This document shows positions 34,043 through 41,845 of a stretch of 43,908 bases of DNA, in pieces. The position numbers and the translations under genes were made by a program. The DNA comes from an uncultured Prevotella sp. (GTDB taxonomy: Bacteria > Bacteroidota > Bacteroidia > Bacteroidales > Bacteroidaceae): positions 1 through 43,908 of the forward strand of contig CAKQSF010000016.1 of the NCBI GenBank assembly GCA_934272845.1, in the 5' to 3' direction. Positions within the stretch are counted from its first letter, which is position 1. Every line of letters begins with the position of its first letter. The notes beneath the pieces were generated by a model, which worked only from the letters and a program-made list of their open reading frames with translations, ran no database searches and was not told where the DNA came from.

Positions 34043-35314
34043 ATGTCAAACCTTGAATACATAGAGCACGAGTCATTCCGCCTGTCGGACAAGGAGGAGT
34101 TACGCCATCTCTTTCTCAACAAGATACGCGAGACCCGAGAGCCACAGTCACTGAAGGACGTGCGGCTCTTGGGGATGGACTATCGTTTTCGTGAGAATGA
34201 GTTCCGTATGTCATATTATGTAGGCACTGATTGGGTGGATGCCAAGAAGCGTCAAGCCATGGTGGTAATGCCAAGACGGCGTGAGGTAGACTTACAGACT
34301 ATGCTAATGAAGTGCTTTACCTGCGACAAGGCAAGCGAACACCTCGACCAAGTGTTCTTTATCCGCACCGAAGATAAGCCTATAGAGATAAACTCCGACA
34401 TCTTCCAGATAGAACCACTATTGATAGTCTACTTCCTTAACCTCATAAGCCGTATAGTGAGAAAGGGGTTGAAGTCAGGCTATATGGTGCGTGAAGAACG
34501 CCTTAACGGTAAGATAAAAGGCAAAGTGTTGGTAACACAATACCTGAAGCACGGCATAGCCGCCAATAGACCGGAACTTGTAGACTGCCGTTTCCATGAG
34601 TACGACATCAACTGCGTAGAGAACCGTATAATAAAATGCGCTCTGCTTCTCTGTAAGCAAATGCTCATCAGGGCACAGGTAGCACTGGGCGAACACATCA
34701 CCACGCTACAGAATATGTATGCCTCTGCCGTAGCCTCCTTCGAGAAGGTTAGCAACGAGGTGTTGCCGCAGGAATTATTGCATATTCCCATCAACCCCGT
34801 GTTTAAAGAATATCGCGAGGCCCTGCCGCTGGCGAAGATGATAATAAAGAAAAGGGGCTACTGCGTGGAACATGACAGTGGCAGCAACAGAGACAAGTTT
34901 CCACCGTTTATAATAGACATGCGTATGCTGTTTGAGCGTTATGTATATGCCTTGCTTCATGAAGCCTATGGTGACGCTGTGGGATACCAGACGGCACAGC
35001 AGCGTGATAGCACTTACCTCATAAAGCCCGATGAACATTTTATAATAACCACCCGATATACCTCCGATTGGCAAGAGAATATCGCAAAAGAAGAAGTGTG
35101 GCAGTTGTTGGGATATGCACGTAGCCGCCGTGTCAGACGTTTGCTCGGGGTGGGGGAGGATAACACCGTGTGTACGTGCATGATGATATATCCTGATACC
35201 AGTGGCGTGACATCGTTTAGATTGTGGGACCACTTGCGTGCGTTGGATAACAGAACAGAAGTAGAAGAATACATTGCCTTTAGTAAGGTGTCGGTATCGC
35301 TGCCAGTAAGGTAA
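34043..35314 (+). CDS. McrC-like protein with altered nuclease site
   Basis: This 423-residue partner of the McrB-like AAA+ protein has an N-terminal beta region that would stimulate McrB (about 1-150), EERLNGKIKGKVLVTQYLKH (about 150-170), and DMRMLFERYVYALL, typical of McrC. In this family the C-terminal PD-(D/E)XK nuclease usually shows an IIDTKYK-type strand before a QLxGYAR helix. Here the corresponding segment is FIITTRYTSDW (333-343), followed by EEVWQLLGYARS, so the Asp and Lys expected for catalysis are Thr and Arg. Either the nuclease is dead or a different residue set is used. The frame is intact, which argues for retained function. Confidence 0.85.
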   Translation: MSNLEYIEHESFRLSDKEELRHLFLNKIRETREPQSLKDVRLLGMDYRFRENEFRMSYYVGTDWVDAKKRQAMVVMPRRREVDLQTMLMKCFTCDKASEHLDQVFFIRTEDKPIEINSDIFQIEPLLIVYFLNLISRIVRKGLKSGYMVREERLNGKIKGKVLVTQYLKHGIAANRPELVDCRFHEYDINCVENRIIKCALLLCKQMLIRAQVALGEHITTLQNMYASAVASFEKVSNEVLPQELLHIPINPVFKEYREALPLAKMIIKKRGYCVEHDSGSNRDKFPPFIIDMRMLFERYVYALLHEAYGDAVGYQTAQQRDSTYLIKPDEHFIITTRYTSDWQENIAKEEVWQLLGYARSRRVRRLLGVGEDNTVCTCMMIYPDTSGVTSFRLWDHLRALDNRTEVEEYIAFSKVSVSLPVR

Positions 35315-35371
35315 ACGGCAGAATGTAAACATTATCCATAATTGTGTAAAGGCATAAAGAATATTTATGTG

Positions 35372-35379
35372 TACCTTTG
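35372..35379 (+). promoter_or_regulatory. Possible -7 element before the metal permease
   Basis: TACCTTTG fits TAnnTTTG and lies 22 nt before the start codon at 35402. A clear -33 is not seen at the usual distance. Confidence 0.45.
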
Positions 35380-35401
35380 CACCGCAAAACAAAAAACAAT
35401 C

Positions 35402-36628
35402 ATGGAACAGTTTATACACATAGTATGCGGGATGGCACCTTACCTGTTGTTAGGATTCTTCCTCTCAGGACTGATGCACTCTTTCATCCCAGGCAGATTC
35501 TACGGAAGGTATCTTTCCTCAGGCAAGTTTAGTTCAGTGTTTTACGCCACATTGTTCGGCATACCTCTGCCGTTGTGCTCCTGTGGCGTGATACCTACAG
35601 CGATGTCCTTACGCAAAGAAGGAGCATCACGCGGAGCAGTGGTGTCATTCCTAATAGCAACGCCACAGACAGGCGTTGACAGCATTATTGCCACATACGG
35701 CTTGATGGGACTTCCGTTCGCCATAGTGCGCCCCATAGCAGCACTCTTTACCGCACTCTTCGGTGGCAGCCTTGCTTTGTTAGGAGACAAGGGAAAGGAA
35801 CAAGAAGAACGCTGCGAGGCAAAACAAAAAGTAGAGGACAAGCCCTTCGCAATGCGCTTCAAGGAAGCCATGCATTATGGTTTCGTAGAGATGATGCAGG
35901 ACATAGGTCGCTGGCTGGTGCTTGGATTAGTAGTGGCAGCCGTCATAACCATCTGCGTGCCCGATGAATGGTTTACCATACTTAACGGTAACACCTTCGC
36001 CTCAATGCTCCTTGTGTTGCTCATCGCCATACCTATGTATGTCTGTGCTACGGGTAGCATACCCGTTGCGGTAGCCCTTATGATGAAAGGTCTTACGCCA
36101 GGTGCCGCCTTGGTATTGCTCATGGCAGGTCCGGCATGTAACCTCGCCTCAATACTGGTAGTAAGAAAGGTTCTCGGAGTAAAGACTATGTTGATATATA
36201 TGGCATCAATAATACTCGGAGCAGTAGCATTTGGTAGCATCGTAGATTACCTTCAGTTTAATAATATCACAGACTTCCTCAGCCAGTTGATAACTACCCC
36301 TGCATGCTGCATGGAAGGCAATACATGGCTTGAGATAGCCTCAGGAGTACTGTTGCTGTTGTTACTCTTCAATGCGCTGATAGTGCAACGCTTTATAAAG
36401 AAAGAAACATCTAACAATATAAACAAAGAAACTATGAAAGTTTACCACATCGAGGGCATGAACTGCAATCACTGTCGTGCCTCAGTAGAGAAAGCCATCC
36501 TTGGAGTAGAAGGCGTAACGTCTGCCAGTGTTAATCTGCAGACGAAGGAAGCACAAGTAGAAGGCACTGCCACTTTTGAACAAATCAGCAAGGCTGTAGA
36601 CGAAGTAGGCTTTAAGTGCACGCTATAG
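35402..36628 (+). CDS. Metal-efflux permease (DUF318/SO_0444 type) with C-terminal HMA domain
   Basis: The start MEQFIHIVCGMAPYLLLG at 35402 is chosen over the in-frame ATG at 35342, which lies upstream of the -7 element. The 408-residue protein has about eight membrane segments with the permease signatures PLPLCSCGVIPTAMSLRKEG and ATGSIPVAVALMMKGLTPGA. The loop near 135-160 is charged. The last 65 residues form an HMA metal-binding domain with GMNCNHC (about 352-358). The family is associated with Cu/Zn efflux; the metal here is not proven. The HMA part starts at an internal ATG (36435) preceded by a charged linker, so it was probably a fused separate gene. It is followed directly by an AraC-type regulator. 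Confidence 0.85.
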   Translation: MEQFIHIVCGMAPYLLLGFFLSGLMHSFIPGRFYGRYLSSGKFSSVFYATLFGIPLPLCSCGVIPTAMSLRKEGASRGAVVSFLIATPQTGVDSIIATYGLMGLPFAIVRPIAALFTALFGGSLALLGDKGKEQEERCEAKQKVEDKPFAMRFKEAMHYGFVEMMQDIGRWLVLGLVVAAVITICVPDEWFTILNGNTFASMLLVLLIAIPMYVCATGSIPVAVALMMKGLTPGAALVLLMAGPACNLASILVVRKVLGVKTMLIYMASIILGAVAFGSIVDYLQFNNITDFLSQLITTPACCMEGNTWLEIASGVLLLLLLFNALIVQRFIKKETSNNINKETMKVYHIEGMNCNHCRASVEKAILGVEGVTSASVNLQTKEAQVEGTATFEQISKAVDEVGFKCTL

Positions 36629-36639
36629 CCCCACAACTT

Positions 36640-37194
36640 ATGAAGTTACTTATAAAGAACATGGTATGTCCTCGCTGCATTATGGCAGTGAGGACAATAC
36701 TCGTTTCTGAGGGTCTCACCCCCGTGAACATAAAACTTGGTGAGGCAGAGATACTTGAGGAGATAAACGAGGAACAAAAGGCACGTTTATCATCAGCCCT
36801 GCAGGCAGTTGGCTTTGAACTACTTGATGATCCTCGCACCGCACTTCTAGAACAACTGCGCATAGCCGTCATAGAGTGGGTGCGCATGAAGGGCGAACGA
36901 CCTAAGATGTCAGACTATCTCGTTCAGCATCTGGCACGAGACTACAGCACTCTCAGCAAACTCTTCAGTGAGGTGAATGGCATCACGATAGAGCGGTTCG
37001 CCATACTCCACCGCATAGAGTATGCCAAGGAACTGCTCTGCTACAGTCAACAGACAACCAGCGAGATAGCCTACGCACTGGGTTACAGTTCACCAGCACA
37101 CCTATCCTCACAGTTCAAGCAGGTTACAGGAATGACCCCAAAGGCGTTCCGGGAGCAAAAACAACACAACCGCATTTCGTTGGCGGACATATAG
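36640..37194 (+). CDS. AraC-family regulator with N-terminal HMA-like metal-sensing domain
   Basis: The start MKLLIKNMVCPRCIMAVRTI at 36640 is preferred; an ATG at 36616 overlaps the permease by 13 nt. The 184-residue protein has an HMA-like fold (about 1-65) with CPRC in place of the usual CxxC loop. A C-terminal double helix-turn-helix of the AraC type follows (about 75-180: LSKLFSEVNGITIERF, and TSEIAYALGYSSPAHLSSQF with KQVTGMTPKAFR). Metal binding by CPRC controlling the upstream permease gene is inferred from operon layout. Confidence 0.85.
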   Translation: MKLLIKNMVCPRCIMAVRTILVSEGLTPVNIKLGEAEILEEINEEQKARLSSALQAVGFELLDDPRTALLEQLRIAVIEWVRMKGERPKMSDYLVQHLARDYSTLSKLFSEVNGITIERFAILHRIEYAKELLCYSQQTTSEIAYALGYSSPAHLSSQFKQVTGMTPKAFREQKQHNRISLADI

Positions 37195-37212
37195 TAAGTA
37201 ATTCTGATAATG

Positions 37213-37256
37213 TAGTAACAATAATGGCAGGCGCATGCCTGCCATTATTGTTACTA
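37213..37256. terminator. Perfect 20-bp hairpin between convergent genes
   Basis: TAGTAACAATAATGGCAGGC and its exact complement meet around a 4-nt loop GCAT. No T-run follows on either strand, but AT-rich lower stems could serve. It lies between the AraC-type gene and the hemolysin III gene. Confidence 0.7.
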
Positions 37257-37286
37257 TAGGGTATCTTCTATAAGACTGCATAACAG

Positions 37287-37919
37287 TTACCTCCCCAGTA
37301 TTATCAGTAGTATGGCGGTCCAATGCGCCATAGCACCAAGCAGTACGAAGACGTGCCAAATGGCGTGATAATGCCGACGGCTGTCGTAAGCAAAGAAATA
37401 TGTACCGCCAGTATAGAACACGCCTTCCAGCAATAGCATCAATAGCGCAATGGCAGACAGTCGCTCTATTACGGGTTGCGCTACGAGTACCACGCTCCAG
37501 CCCATTATCAGGTATAGGGCAAGGGAGAGTCGCGGATACTTGCCCATGGCAACAATCTTATACACCGCTCCGGCTATGACCATAGCCCAAAGTAGTCCAA
37601 ACACCGTCCAACCTAACCAACCGCCTATTACCGCTATGCAGATGGGGGTATAGGAACAGGCTATCATGACGTAGATGCTGATATGATCGCATTTGCGCAG
37701 TATCTTCTTCACTCTGCCAGGCCATACCCAGTGGTAGATGGTACTGGAGAGAAACATGAGAAACATGCCAACGATGAAGAACAGTATGCCCATTGTCCAC
37801 TGCCACCCTAACTTGGCAGCGGGCCATACTTCCCATATTGATGATAGTGCGAACACAGCACCAACGAGGTGTGTCCACGTGTTGCCTTGCTCCTTGCTAG
37901 AGGGTAGTATTTTACTCAT
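37287..37919 (-). CDS. Hemolysin III / PAQR family membrane protein
   Basis: The start MSKILPSSKEQGNTWTHLVG at 37919 is chosen; the 22 residues upstream in the frame include the -7 element and are not protein-like. The 210-residue protein has about seven membrane segments. The HlyIII/PAQR signatures are present: STIYHWVW, KCDHISIYVMIACSYTP, and the terminal HYHAIWHVFVLLG with the His residues that bind zinc in PAQR relatives. The family is named for hemolysis but its physiological role in bacteria is unclear, possibly lipid or membrane homeostasis. Confidence 0.9.
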   Translation of the reverse strand: MSKILPSSKEQGNTWTHLVGAVFALSSIWEVWPAAKLGWQWTMGILFFIVGMFLMFLSSTIYHWVWPGRVKKILRKCDHISIYVMIACSYTPICIAVIGGWLGWTVFGLLWAMVIAGAVYKIVAMGKYPRLSLALYLIMGWSVVLVAQPVIERLSAIALLMLLLEGVFYTGGTYFFAYDSRRHYHAIWHVFVLLGAMAHWTAILLIILGR

Positions 37920-37939
37920 TACTCTTTTTTTTAGAGTTA

Positions 37940-37947
37940 CAAAGTTA
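37940..37947 (-). promoter_or_regulatory. Possible -7 element of the hemolysin III gene
   Basis: On the minus strand TAACTTTG lies 20 nt before the start codon. No clear -33 is seen. Confidence 0.45.
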
Positions 37948-38063
37948 AGAAAAAATAACTGATTCACCATTGTTTGCTGTAACAAAAAAGGTTAAAGGCG
38001 CATTTTGATACTTTTTTCCCCTTATTTGAGAAAATACATTACTCTTCTATCAAGTGTTTTCAG

Positions 38064-38071
38064 TACCTTTG
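38064..38071 (+). promoter_or_regulatory. Possible -7 element before the acetyl esterase
   Basis: TACCTTTG fits TAnnTTTG, 85 nt before the start codon. The upstream half is not clear. Confidence 0.45.
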
Positions 38072-38156
38072 TAACCAAGAATAAAACTAATACTTTCGTA
38101 CGTATCACCGTGGCGAGAAAACGTTATTAAGAATAAGAATATAAATATTACTAACC

Positions 38157-39047
38157 ATGCAAATGAGGAAATTATTATCGTTATTACTTTTGTCCTTTTT
38201 ACTTGTGTCGCCAGTGGCAGCCGTTACAAACAAACCTGCAAAGGTCATCATCGTAGCAGGGCAATCAAACACCGATGGCAGAGTGCCAGGAAATGAGTTT
38301 GATATGCACATCGGAGACATCCCTAACTGTTATTGGCGTTGGGGCAGTGGGGAAGAAGAGCGAACAAAAGGTAAATTCGAACTCTATAATCCCGTTGACA
38401 AAACACAACGCAGGTTCGTAAAGTGGGCGTATGACGCTTATGTGTATCAAGAGATGAGCAAGGCGCAGAGCGAACCTTTCTATGTAGTAAAATGGAGTTT
38501 GGGCGGTACAGCCATAGATACACTTGCACACAGTGCGCACAATGACTATTGGAGCGCCAATGCAGATTGGCTAAGCCGTAACAAGTCGGTGACGCAGGGG
38601 GGAAGATCGCTCCTCTTAGCGTTTGAAGAACTCATAGATGACGCTATAGATAAGGAACTAAGCAAACTGCCACAGGGCTACGTTGTTGAGGCATTCTTAT
38701 GGCATCAAGGTGAGAGTGACGCTCCGCAGGGGGCACATTATTATGATAACCTAAAACAGATGCTAAATCATGTGCGCCAGCACCTTGTCAGAAAGACAGG
38801 AGACAAACGTTACAAGAAGTTACCGTTTATCTTCGGTACAGTGTCTGAAAGAAACAGACAGTTCAGCAAAGACGTAAAGCAAGGGATGCAGCGTCTTGCG
38901 AAAGAGGACAAGAACGCGTACCTTATAGACATGGGTAATGCGGAGTTACTCTCAGACAAACTACACTTTACAGCCAAGTCAGCAGAGCAACTGGGACTTG
39001 CCATGACGAAGAAACTGGAGGAATTAGGTGTCATCAGCGCTCAGTAA
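38157..39047 (+). CDS. Secreted carbohydrate acetyl esterase (SASA/CE6-like)
   Basis: This 296-residue protein has a signal peptide (KLLSLLLLSFLLVSPVAAV). It has the SGNH-type SASA signature VIIVAGQSNTDGR with the likely nucleophile Ser37. YVVKWSLGGTAID and the block LWHQGESDAP, which carries the His/Glu pair of the family, follow. A C-terminal DKLHFTAKSAEQLG supplies the catalytic His. The domain removes O-acetyl groups from sialic acid or xylan-type sugars. With the GH30 and pectin enzymes in the same window, plant hemicellulose is the likelier substrate. ATG at 38163 is an alternative start. Confidence 0.82.
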   Translation: MQMRKLLSLLLLSFLLVSPVAAVTNKPAKVIIVAGQSNTDGRVPGNEFDMHIGDIPNCYWRWGSGEEERTKGKFELYNPVDKTQRRFVKWAYDAYVYQEMSKAQSEPFYVVKWSLGGTAIDTLAHSAHNDYWSANADWLSRNKSVTQGGRSLLLAFEELIDDAIDKELSKLPQGYVVEAFLWHQGESDAPQGAHYYDNLKQMLNHVRQHLVRKTGDKRYKKLPFIFGTVSERNRQFSKDVKQGMQRLAKEDKNAYLIDMGNAELLSDKLHFTAKSAEQLGLAMTKKLEELGVISAQ

Positions 39048-39060
39048 TTATAGGTAACAT

Positions 39061-39103
39061 AGAAACAGGTTGTACCATATGTGGTGCAACCTGTTTCTCT
39101 TTT
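39061..39103 (+). terminator. Intrinsic terminator of the esterase gene (module copy A)
   Basis: AGAAACAGGTTGTACC pairs with GGTGCAACCTGTTTCT (one G-T pair) around ATATGT, followed by T-rich CTCTTTTT. A related terminator lies at 43728-43777. Confidence 0.9.
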
Positions 39104-39304
39104 TATAGGGTGGTTCTATAAATTACCTTTGTTATAATTCGAGGTTATTTCCGAGGTCAAAGTGGAAGTGAGCGAAGGAGTTATGCTATGCATAATAACT
39201 GAGTAAACTTACGCTTTGAACCGAAAAGTACCAGAAAGATGACAAAACGTCATTACATCAATTAAGTTTTACATAACGGTGGTAATTTATAGAACCACCC
39301 TATA
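39104..39304. mobile_element. Intact 201-bp MITE with perfect 24-bp terminal inverted repeats
   Basis: The left end TATAGGGTGGTTCTATAAAT with TACC (39104-39127) is the exact reverse complement of the right end (39281-39304). There is no open frame inside. The element is flanked by, or includes, TATA on both sides. It lies within a terminator-promoter module whose second copy (43728-43890) lacks it, which identifies it as an insertion. Its transposase source is not in the window. Confidence 0.85.
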
Positions 39305-39372
39305 ATGCAAATAAGGAGTAAGAAAACGCCTTGATGGCTGATTTTATTGTCGCTTATTACAGATATGTTACA

Positions 39373-39404
39373 TTTGTTTTTCCCTTTTTCTTACTTTATC
39401 TTTG
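39373..39404 (+). promoter_or_regulatory. Consensus promoter, module copy A
   Basis: TTTG (39373-39376) and TATCTTTG (39397-39404) lie exactly 20 nt apart. It points rightward, but the next gene on that side is on the opposite strand, so it drives no obvious coding sequence. Confidence 0.75.
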
Positions 39405-39410
39405 TGCTTT

Positions 39411-39485
39411 CGTAACAGACATAAAACTGAATATTTCACACACTTTGGAAGAAAGGAAAGATAAGTTGTCTTTCGGTCTTTTTTC
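39411..39485 (+). ncRNA. Candidate small RNA or orphan transcript
   Basis: A transcript starting at about 39411 from the promoter above would run about 75 nt to a hairpin (GAAAGA, loop TAAGTTG, TCTTTC; 39456-39474) followed by GGTCTTTTTTC. It contains no usable ORF. It could be a real small RNA, or the leftover of a promoter whose gene was lost. Confidence 0.35.
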
Positions 39486-39517
39486 GGTTCAAGCCTGAAG
39501 TTTGTTCAGTCGTTATT

Positions 39518-41005
39518 CTATCTGTCTACTCTTACGACTCTGAAGCCTACATTGGCGTATTTCCCTGAGGCGTCGCGCGCATCGTCACAGTATTCACTTC
39601 GACAAGCGTCTCTAGATGAATCCCAACTGCCACCCTTTATGAGTTTCTTTCCTTCGGCATTCTCCGTTGAAGTCCATTCCCAGCAGTTACCCCAAAAATC
39701 GATTCCGCCACAGTTGCCTGTGGAACCAGCGTAGGCGTCAACAGGTGTCAGTCCATTTTCAACAAAGTTGGCGTTCATGTTAACATCCTTAGGCATGTGA
39801 CCTGCAGCCAAAATCCATTCATATTCAGTAGGAAGACGGTAGATATGTGCATTGTCACTGTTGCTTAACCAATTGCAGTATTCCATCGCTTCATCATAAC
39901 TAACGTTTACTACAGGATATCGCTCTTGTCCCTCGGTGTAGGTAAATGCAGGATTGAATATGGCGTATTCCTCGTTAGTTACAGGTGCATATCCTACATA
40001 TGCGTTCCCTTCTGTTGCACCTTTCAGTACGAGCCATTCATCCGTAGGGTCATCATCTGTACGTGAATCGATAAGACTCAAGAAACGTTGGCGCAGTCGT
40101 TCTTCACGATTGTTCACCATTTCGTCCACAATCCCCTGCATCTCATCAATAAGGTACTGGTGGTGTGCATCCCTCTCCAGTTGACGAAGTTTCGCTTTCT
40201 TGCGTGCTATAACCTTGTCGTATCGTATGCCCATCTGTTCGTAAAGTGCATTGTATGTATCCAGACAAGGATTTTTCTTGTACTCGCTAAGCAGTTCCTT
40301 CGTTCTGTTGTCCAGTTCTGGGCGCTCTTCCTCTACGAGTGGAGCGTCAGGGTCATCAAATTCAAGTTCGCTCTCGTCAAAATTAATAGGAGAGATAAAC
40401 TGTCCTGCTTCAATAGTCTGATGAACGTCATAGAAGTGAGCCACCTCTCCGTTCTTATAAATAGAGAGTCTGTAGCCACCACTTACATCACATGGAAACG
40501 TGGTGACGTAGTAATCCTTACCAGGAACAAACACTTGTCCGTCAGCGGTATATACGTCTATAATGCTTTTGTCTTTATTACCAACCAGTGGATAGCCGTC
40601 CACACTCTCTATTTCCAGGCTGTCTATGCCCTCCATTTTGAAATTGAGTTTAAAACCTCCAATGGTGTTGTTAATAAAGTTATTGTTAGAGACTTTATCA
40701 ATACCAACGACATCGCCAGTCAACTGCTTGTTTTTTATATATACGCTTGTAGGTTCACTGTCGTATGAGACTGTAACGTTGCTCTCTTGAGTGGTAGCGT
40801 TATTGTTCACATACATACTGTTAATGTCAGAAAGTATGAATGTCCGGTCCATAATGGTCAGCGATGTGCCGTTATTGTAAAGCATATCGCCAGTCTTGTA
40901 TGCAGGAAACTGATAAGTGAACTCACCAACTCTAACATTAATATTTTGTGCAATGGCAGATGTTGCCATGGCCAACGACATTATCGCAAGATTAATCTTC
41001 TTCAT
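39518..41005 (-). CDS. Secreted protein with C-terminal FGE-sulfatase-like domain
   Basis: This 495-residue protein has a signal peptide (MKKINLAIMSLAMATSAIAQ). The N-terminal part (about 20-220) is beta-rich; NNGTSLTIMDRTFILSDINS resembles a stretch in the preceding small protein. Acidic and helical segments follow (about 225-325). The last 170 residues form a formylglycine-generating-enzyme/SUMF1-like domain: YCNWLSN, YRLPTEYEWILAAG, DFWGNCWEWTST, KGGSWDSSRDACRSEYC and NVGFRVVR. Whether it modifies sulfatases or is a structural or binding version of the fold cannot be told. No sulfatase is nearby. It overlaps the upstream gene by 4 nt. Confidence 0.75.
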   Translation of the reverse strand: MKKINLAIMSLAMATSAIAQNINVRVGEFTYQFPAYKTGDMLYNNGTSLTIMDRTFILSDINSMYVNNNATTQESNVTVSYDSEPTSVYIKNKQLTGDVVGIDKVSNNNFINNTIGGFKLNFKMEGIDSLEIESVDGYPLVGNKDKSIIDVYTADGQVFVPGKDYYVTTFPCDVSGGYRLSIYKNGEVAHFYDVHQTIEAGQFISPINFDESELEFDDPDAPLVEEERPELDNRTKELLSEYKKNPCLDTYNALYEQMGIRYDKVIARKKAKLRQLERDAHHQYLIDEMQGIVDEMVNNREERLRQRFLSLIDSRTDDDPTDEWLVLKGATEGNAYVGYAPVTNEEYAIFNPAFTYTEGQERYPVVNVSYDEAMEYCNWLSNSDNAHIYRLPTEYEWILAAGHMPKDVNMNANFVENGLTPVDAYAGSTGNCGGIDFWGNCWEWTSTENAEGKKLIKGGSWDSSRDACRSEYCDDARDASGKYANVGFRVVRVDR

Positions 41006-41376
41006 CTTGATACAATTTTGTGGTTACCATTCTTTGTCTTAATAATGTAGATACCTTTCTGTGTCTGGGGTAGCAGTACCTTATGCCCTTGCAAGTCGTA
41101 TATTTCCTTTATGTTATTGTCGTTGCTGGCGGTGTTTGTTTCTTTTACTCCTGTTATGTTGTTCTCTTTAGAGAAATACATTTTCTTAAGGTTTGTAAGT
41201 TCGAAGGTGTAATCACCTACCGTCATTTCTCGTTCATTGATGGAAAATGAAACATCGCTCACAGGGATAGAGACCGTTAGACCGTCTGTTGTTTCAAATG
41301 TCAAGTAAGGAAAGTCATCGGCTTTAGCCGTGTTCATAGCCGTAATGGCGATAATGGTCAATAATATTTTCTTCAT
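41002..41376 (-). CDS. Small secreted protein with sorting-like C-terminus
   Basis: This 124-residue product has a signal peptide (MKKILLTIIAITAMNTAKA). A beta domain follows (YLTFETTDGLTVSIPVSDVS; GDYTFELTNLKKMYF), typical of Prevotella/Bacteroides small surface proteins. The C-terminus IYDLQGHKVLLPQTQKGIYI with IKTKNGNHKIV resembles the tail of the GH30 enzyme and suggests a common export or sorting route. It is coupled by a 4-nt overlap to the FGE-domain gene. Confidence 0.7.
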   Translation of the reverse strand: MKKILLTIIAITAMNTAKADDFPYLTFETTDGLTVSIPVSDVSFSINEREMTVGDYTFELTNLKKMYFSKENNITGVKETNTASNDNNIKEIYDLQGHKVLLPQTQKGIYIIKTKNGNHKIVSR

Positions 41377-41414
41377 ATAGGTGGTGTTTTTATTATGTTT
41401 CGCTACAATGTAGG

Positions 41415-41642
41415 TTATCTACATCTCTTAGTCCTTTTAGCAAATTTGTAATATTTATGGTGTCTGTGGTGCTTATGATGTTTCTTGCATGCTGTAGTAT
41501 GCTTCTTTATTACTACCGTTGTTACTGGAGTGGCATGACAAGGGTGTACATGTAGAAGAACAGGTCGAGCCGAAGCCAAAACGCATAGTGACGCCATTAT
41601 TACGATTATCATTAACTTTCTAAGATTCATTATAGTCTTCAT
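41415..41642 (-). CDS. Small His-rich secreted protein
   Basis: The start MKTIMNLRKLMIIVIMASLC at 41642 gives a 75-residue product with a signal peptide ending ASA. GGAG lies upstream on the minus strand. The mature part (about 50 residues) is basic and unusually rich in His, including ACKKHHKHHRHHKYYKFAKR, with three Cys (CHATP, TACKK, KRC). Metal or heme binding is plausible from composition alone. It is the first gene of the three-gene minus-strand operon. I do not know the family. Confidence 0.65.
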   Translation of the reverse strand: MKTIMNLRKLMIIVIMASLCVLASARPVLLHVHPCHATPVTTVVIKKHTTACKKHHKHHRHHKYYKFAKRTKRCR

Positions 41643-41845
41643 AGTTTTGCTCCTTTTTTTATTATGCGGCAGTAACAAATGTTTGTTGAATTTGCCGTAT
41701 GTTAAATGTTTGTTTTTATATGATTTCTATAGGCCTATTTTTTTGTAGAATGGCTTTTCATTGAACCATTCTATATTAATACTACCTCAGAAAAGACAAA
41801 AAGTTAAAGGGGTAGTAAAAAAATATTAACATCTTATGAGTTTAC
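41643..41845. other. Intergenic region with one short inverted repeat
   Basis: Apart from the inverted repeat TAGAATGG (41746-41753) / CCATTCTA (41766-41773), no gene or strong signal is seen. The promoter of the minus-strand operon must lie here, but no consensus is recognisable. Confidence 0.5.

Noticed and set aside
39518..41005. Calling the FGE-domain protein an active sulfatase-maturing enzyme
   Set aside because: It is secreted with a long extra N-terminal region, no sulfatase is adjacent, and the catalytic Cys cannot be confirmed by eye.
41746..41773. Terminator in the gap before the IS
   Set aside because: The 8-bp inverted repeat has a 12-nt loop and no T-run in the direction of any gene.
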